Source: an uncultured Clostridia bacterium (GTDB lineage Bacteria > Bacillota > Clostridia > Christensenellales > Borkfalkiaceae). Taken from it: DNA of 6,964 bases. The stretch spans positions 1 through 6,964 of the forward strand of contig CALVZR010000143.1 in the NCBI GenBank assembly GCA_944372565.1, in the 5' to 3' direction. Under the pieces are notes generated by a model. It did not search any database and had not been told where the DNA came from. It saw nothing but the letters and a program-made list of their open reading frames with translations. Each line of letters starts with the position of its first letter. Position 1 is the first letter of the stretch. Made by a program: the position numbers and the translations under genes. Below are positions 5,631-6,964 of the stretch, one piece after another.

Positions 5631-6821
5631 ATGGAAGCAACAGCAAGAGTGAAGAACATCGCACCGTCTTTGACGCTGGAGATTACCGCCAAAGCCAAAA
5701 AAATGAAAGCCGAAGGCATTTCCGTCATCGGATTCGGCGCGGGCGAACCGGACTTCAATACGCCCGATTACATCATCGAAGCGGCGAAAAAAGCGCTCGA
5801 CATCGGGTTTACAAAATATACGCCCGCCTCGGGTATGCCCGAACTCAAAAAGGCGATCTGCGCGAAATTCAAAAAGGATAACGGGCTGGATTTCACGGAA
5901 GATCAGATCGTCGTTTCTTCCGGCGCGAAATCTTCCCTGTACCACGCCATCGAAGCCATCGTGGAGGAGGGGGACGAAGTCCTTCTGCCCTCGCCGTACT
6001 GGCTCACATACCCCGAACTCATCGCGCTTGCGGGCGGCAAAACCGTTTACGTGAAAGCGGGCAAGGAGCAGGGATATAAGGTTACGGCGGACGATTTGAG
6101 GAAAGCGGCGACGAAAAAGACCAAGTGCCTGATCTTCCACTCGCCCAACAACCCCACGGGCGCCGTCTATACGAAGGAAGAGGTCGCCGAGATCGCGAAA
6201 TTCGTGGAAGAGAGCGGCATCTACGTCATCGCGGACGAAATTTACGAAAAACTCGTTTACGGCGGGGCGGAGCATTACTCCATCGCGCAGTATTCCGAAA
6301 AGGTGAAGGAACAGACCATCGTCGTGAACGGCGCTTCCAAAACGTATTCCATGACGGGCTGGCGCATCGGCTATCTCGCCGCGCCGAAAAACATCGCCAA
6401 GGCGATCGGCAGCATGCAGTCGCACACGGCGAGCAACCCGTGCTCCATCGCGCAGTACGCCTCCGTCGCGGCGCTGAACGGCGGCGAGGACTTCATCGCG
6501 AAGATGCACGCCACCTTCGACGAGCGCCGTAGGTATATGGTGGGAAGGCTGCAGAAGATGAAGGGCGTGATCTGCCCCGAACCGATGGGTGCGTTTTACG
6601 CGTTTGCCGACGTTTCCGCGCTTTACGGCAAGAGTTATAAAGGAAAGAAAATAGAAGGGTCTTTGCAGTTTGCGGACGCGGCGCTTTCCGAAGGAGTGGC
6701 GCTCATTCCCGGCATCGCGTTCGGCGACGATCATTCCGTGCGGCTTTCGTACGCCATCTCGATGGAAGACATCAAAGAGGGGCTTGACAGGCTGGAAAGA
6801 TTCATCTCCGAACTGAAATGA
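5631..6821 (+). CDS. PLP-dependent class I/II aminotransferase, AspB-like (subgroup I-gamma)
   Basis: This 396-residue protein has the normal length of Bacillus/Thermus-type aspartate aminotransferases. Visible landmarks run in order. GAGEPDFNTPDYI (36-48) forms part of the substrate pocket. YTPASGMPELKKAI (63-76) follows. SSGAKSSLY (96-104) binds the PLP phosphate, and SPYW (121-124) stacks on the cofactor ring. SPNNPTG (171-177) carries the Asn contacting the PLP oxygen. ADEIYEKLVY (201-210) carries Asp202 and Tyr205. ASKTYSMTGWRIGY (235-248) carries the Schiff-base Lys237. Arg371 (RLSYA) is the expected carboxylate-binding arginine. It probably moves an amino group between aspartate or a related amino acid and 2-oxoglutarate in the cytoplasm, but substrate choice in this subgroup is broad and the sequence alone does not settle it. 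It lies 24 bases after prfA and 8 bases before the next gene, so it is probably part of one operon. Confidence 0.95.
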   Translation: MEATARVKNIAPSLTLEITAKAKKMKAEGISVIGFGAGEPDFNTPDYIIEAAKKALDIGFTKYTPASGMPELKKAICAKFKKDNGLDFTEDQIVVSSGAKSSLYHAIEAIVEEGDEVLLPSPYWLTYPELIALAGGKTVYVKAGKEQGYKVTADDLRKAATKKTKCLIFHSPNNPTGAVYTKEEVAEIAKFVEESGIYVIADEIYEKLVYGGAEHYSIAQYSEKVKEQTIVVNGASKTYSMTGWRIGYLAAPKNIAKAIGSMQSHTASNPCSIAQYASVAALNGGEDFIAKMHATFDERRRYMVGRLQKMKGVICPEPMGAFYAFADVSALYGKSYKGKKIEGSLQFADAALSEGVALIPGIAFGDDHSVRLSYAISMEDIKEGLDRLERFISELK

Positions 6822-6824
6822 GGA
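6820..6824 (+). promoter_or_regulatory. Shine-Dalgarno site of the last gene, overlapping the aminotransferase stop
   Basis: GAGGA overlaps the TGA stop at 6819-6821 and lies five bases before the ATG at 6830. This is a typical within-operon start and supports 6830 as the beginning of the next frame. Confidence 0.75.
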
Positions 6825-6829
6825 CAAAA

Positions 6830-6964
6830 ATGATAGAATTCAACAAAAATAAAAACGTATTGCAGGAAAAGACGTACGAATACGAATTGCAGGACGTGGC
6901 GGAGCCGCAGCTCTTCCGCGATATGTTCGAATACAGCAGCGTGCCGAAGGTCATCTTCAACTTC
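6830..6964 (+). CDS. N-terminus of an HMGL-like / 2-isopropylmalate synthase-like protein (3' end outside window)
   Basis: Only 45 residues are visible, starting MIEFNKNKNVLQEKTYEYEL and ending at Phe45 at the window edge. The frame is open to the last base. The stretch LQDVAEPQLFRDMFEYSSVP (20-39), followed by KVIFNF, resembles the N-terminus of a clostridial family of HMG-CoA lyase-like TIM-barrel proteins. These are annotated as 2-isopropylmalate or homocitrate synthase-like, and they typically read EPxLFRDxFPYxxVPKIxF just before the barrel. This is recognition from memory of a short region; the catalytic metal and substrate motifs lie outside the window. It follows the aminotransferase by 8 bases with a good ribosome site, so co-transcription is likely and a role in amino-acid or 2-oxo acid metabolism is plausible. 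Confidence 0.62.
   Translation, partial: MIEFNKNKNVLQEKTYEYELQDVAEPQLFRDMFEYSSVPKVIFNF

Noticed and set aside
4914..6827. A 637-residue open frame on the minus strand opposite prfA and the aminotransferase
   Set aside because: Its protein is rich in Arg, His and Phe with no recognisable domain. It lies antisense to two well-supported genes. Long antisense frames are expected where codons are GC-rich at the third position.

Overview
The window looks like a chromosomal segment of a moderately GC-rich member of the Bacillota, most likely class Clostridia. Three things suggest this: the gene order rpmE, DUF1385 (YqhQ type), prmC, prfA; strong AGGAG-type Shine-Dalgarno sites; and sigma-A-like promoters. 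The sequence does not fix the genus, and an uncultured gut clostridium is only a guess. The genes are mostly housekeeping or metabolic. I found no phage, transposon, CRISPR, tRNA or rRNA.

Left part (1-2216). The window opens in the acidic C-terminal tail of a plus-strand gene, possibly ribosomal protein bL25/Ctc. A long perfect hairpin follows, placed so that it can end transcription from both sides. A 206-base non-coding gap (144-349) holds this hairpin and two degenerate direct-repeat copies. Two minus-strand genes come next: a GNAT acetyltransferase (350-1117) and a zinc-type medium-chain dehydrogenase (1203-2216). A clear intrinsic terminator lies between them. The dehydrogenase keeps its four-cysteine structural zinc site but lacks two of the usual catalytic-zinc ligands.

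Middle (2217-2730). A divergent promoter region drives the dehydrogenase leftward and rpmE (bL31, four-cysteine zinc form) rightward. rpmE is followed at once by a strong terminator with eight T residues.

Right part (2731-6964). A tight plus-strand cluster starts 23 bases after that terminator: a single 598-residue fusion of a DUF1385 membrane domain with the release-factor glutamine methyltransferase PrmC; prfA (RF1), overlapping it by one base; a class I PLP aminotransferase 24 bases later; and the start of an HMGL-like/2-isopropylmalate synthase-like gene 8 bases later, cut by the window edge. PrmC methylates the GGQ glutamine of RF1, so enzyme and substrate are made from adjacent, overlapping frames. 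The last two genes suggest amino-acid metabolism in the same transcript.

The most notable items are the DUF1385-PrmC fusion, which would place a translation-factor methyltransferase at the membrane; the dehydrogenase with a degenerate catalytic-zinc site; and the terminator that separates rpmE from a cluster with no obvious promoter of its own.
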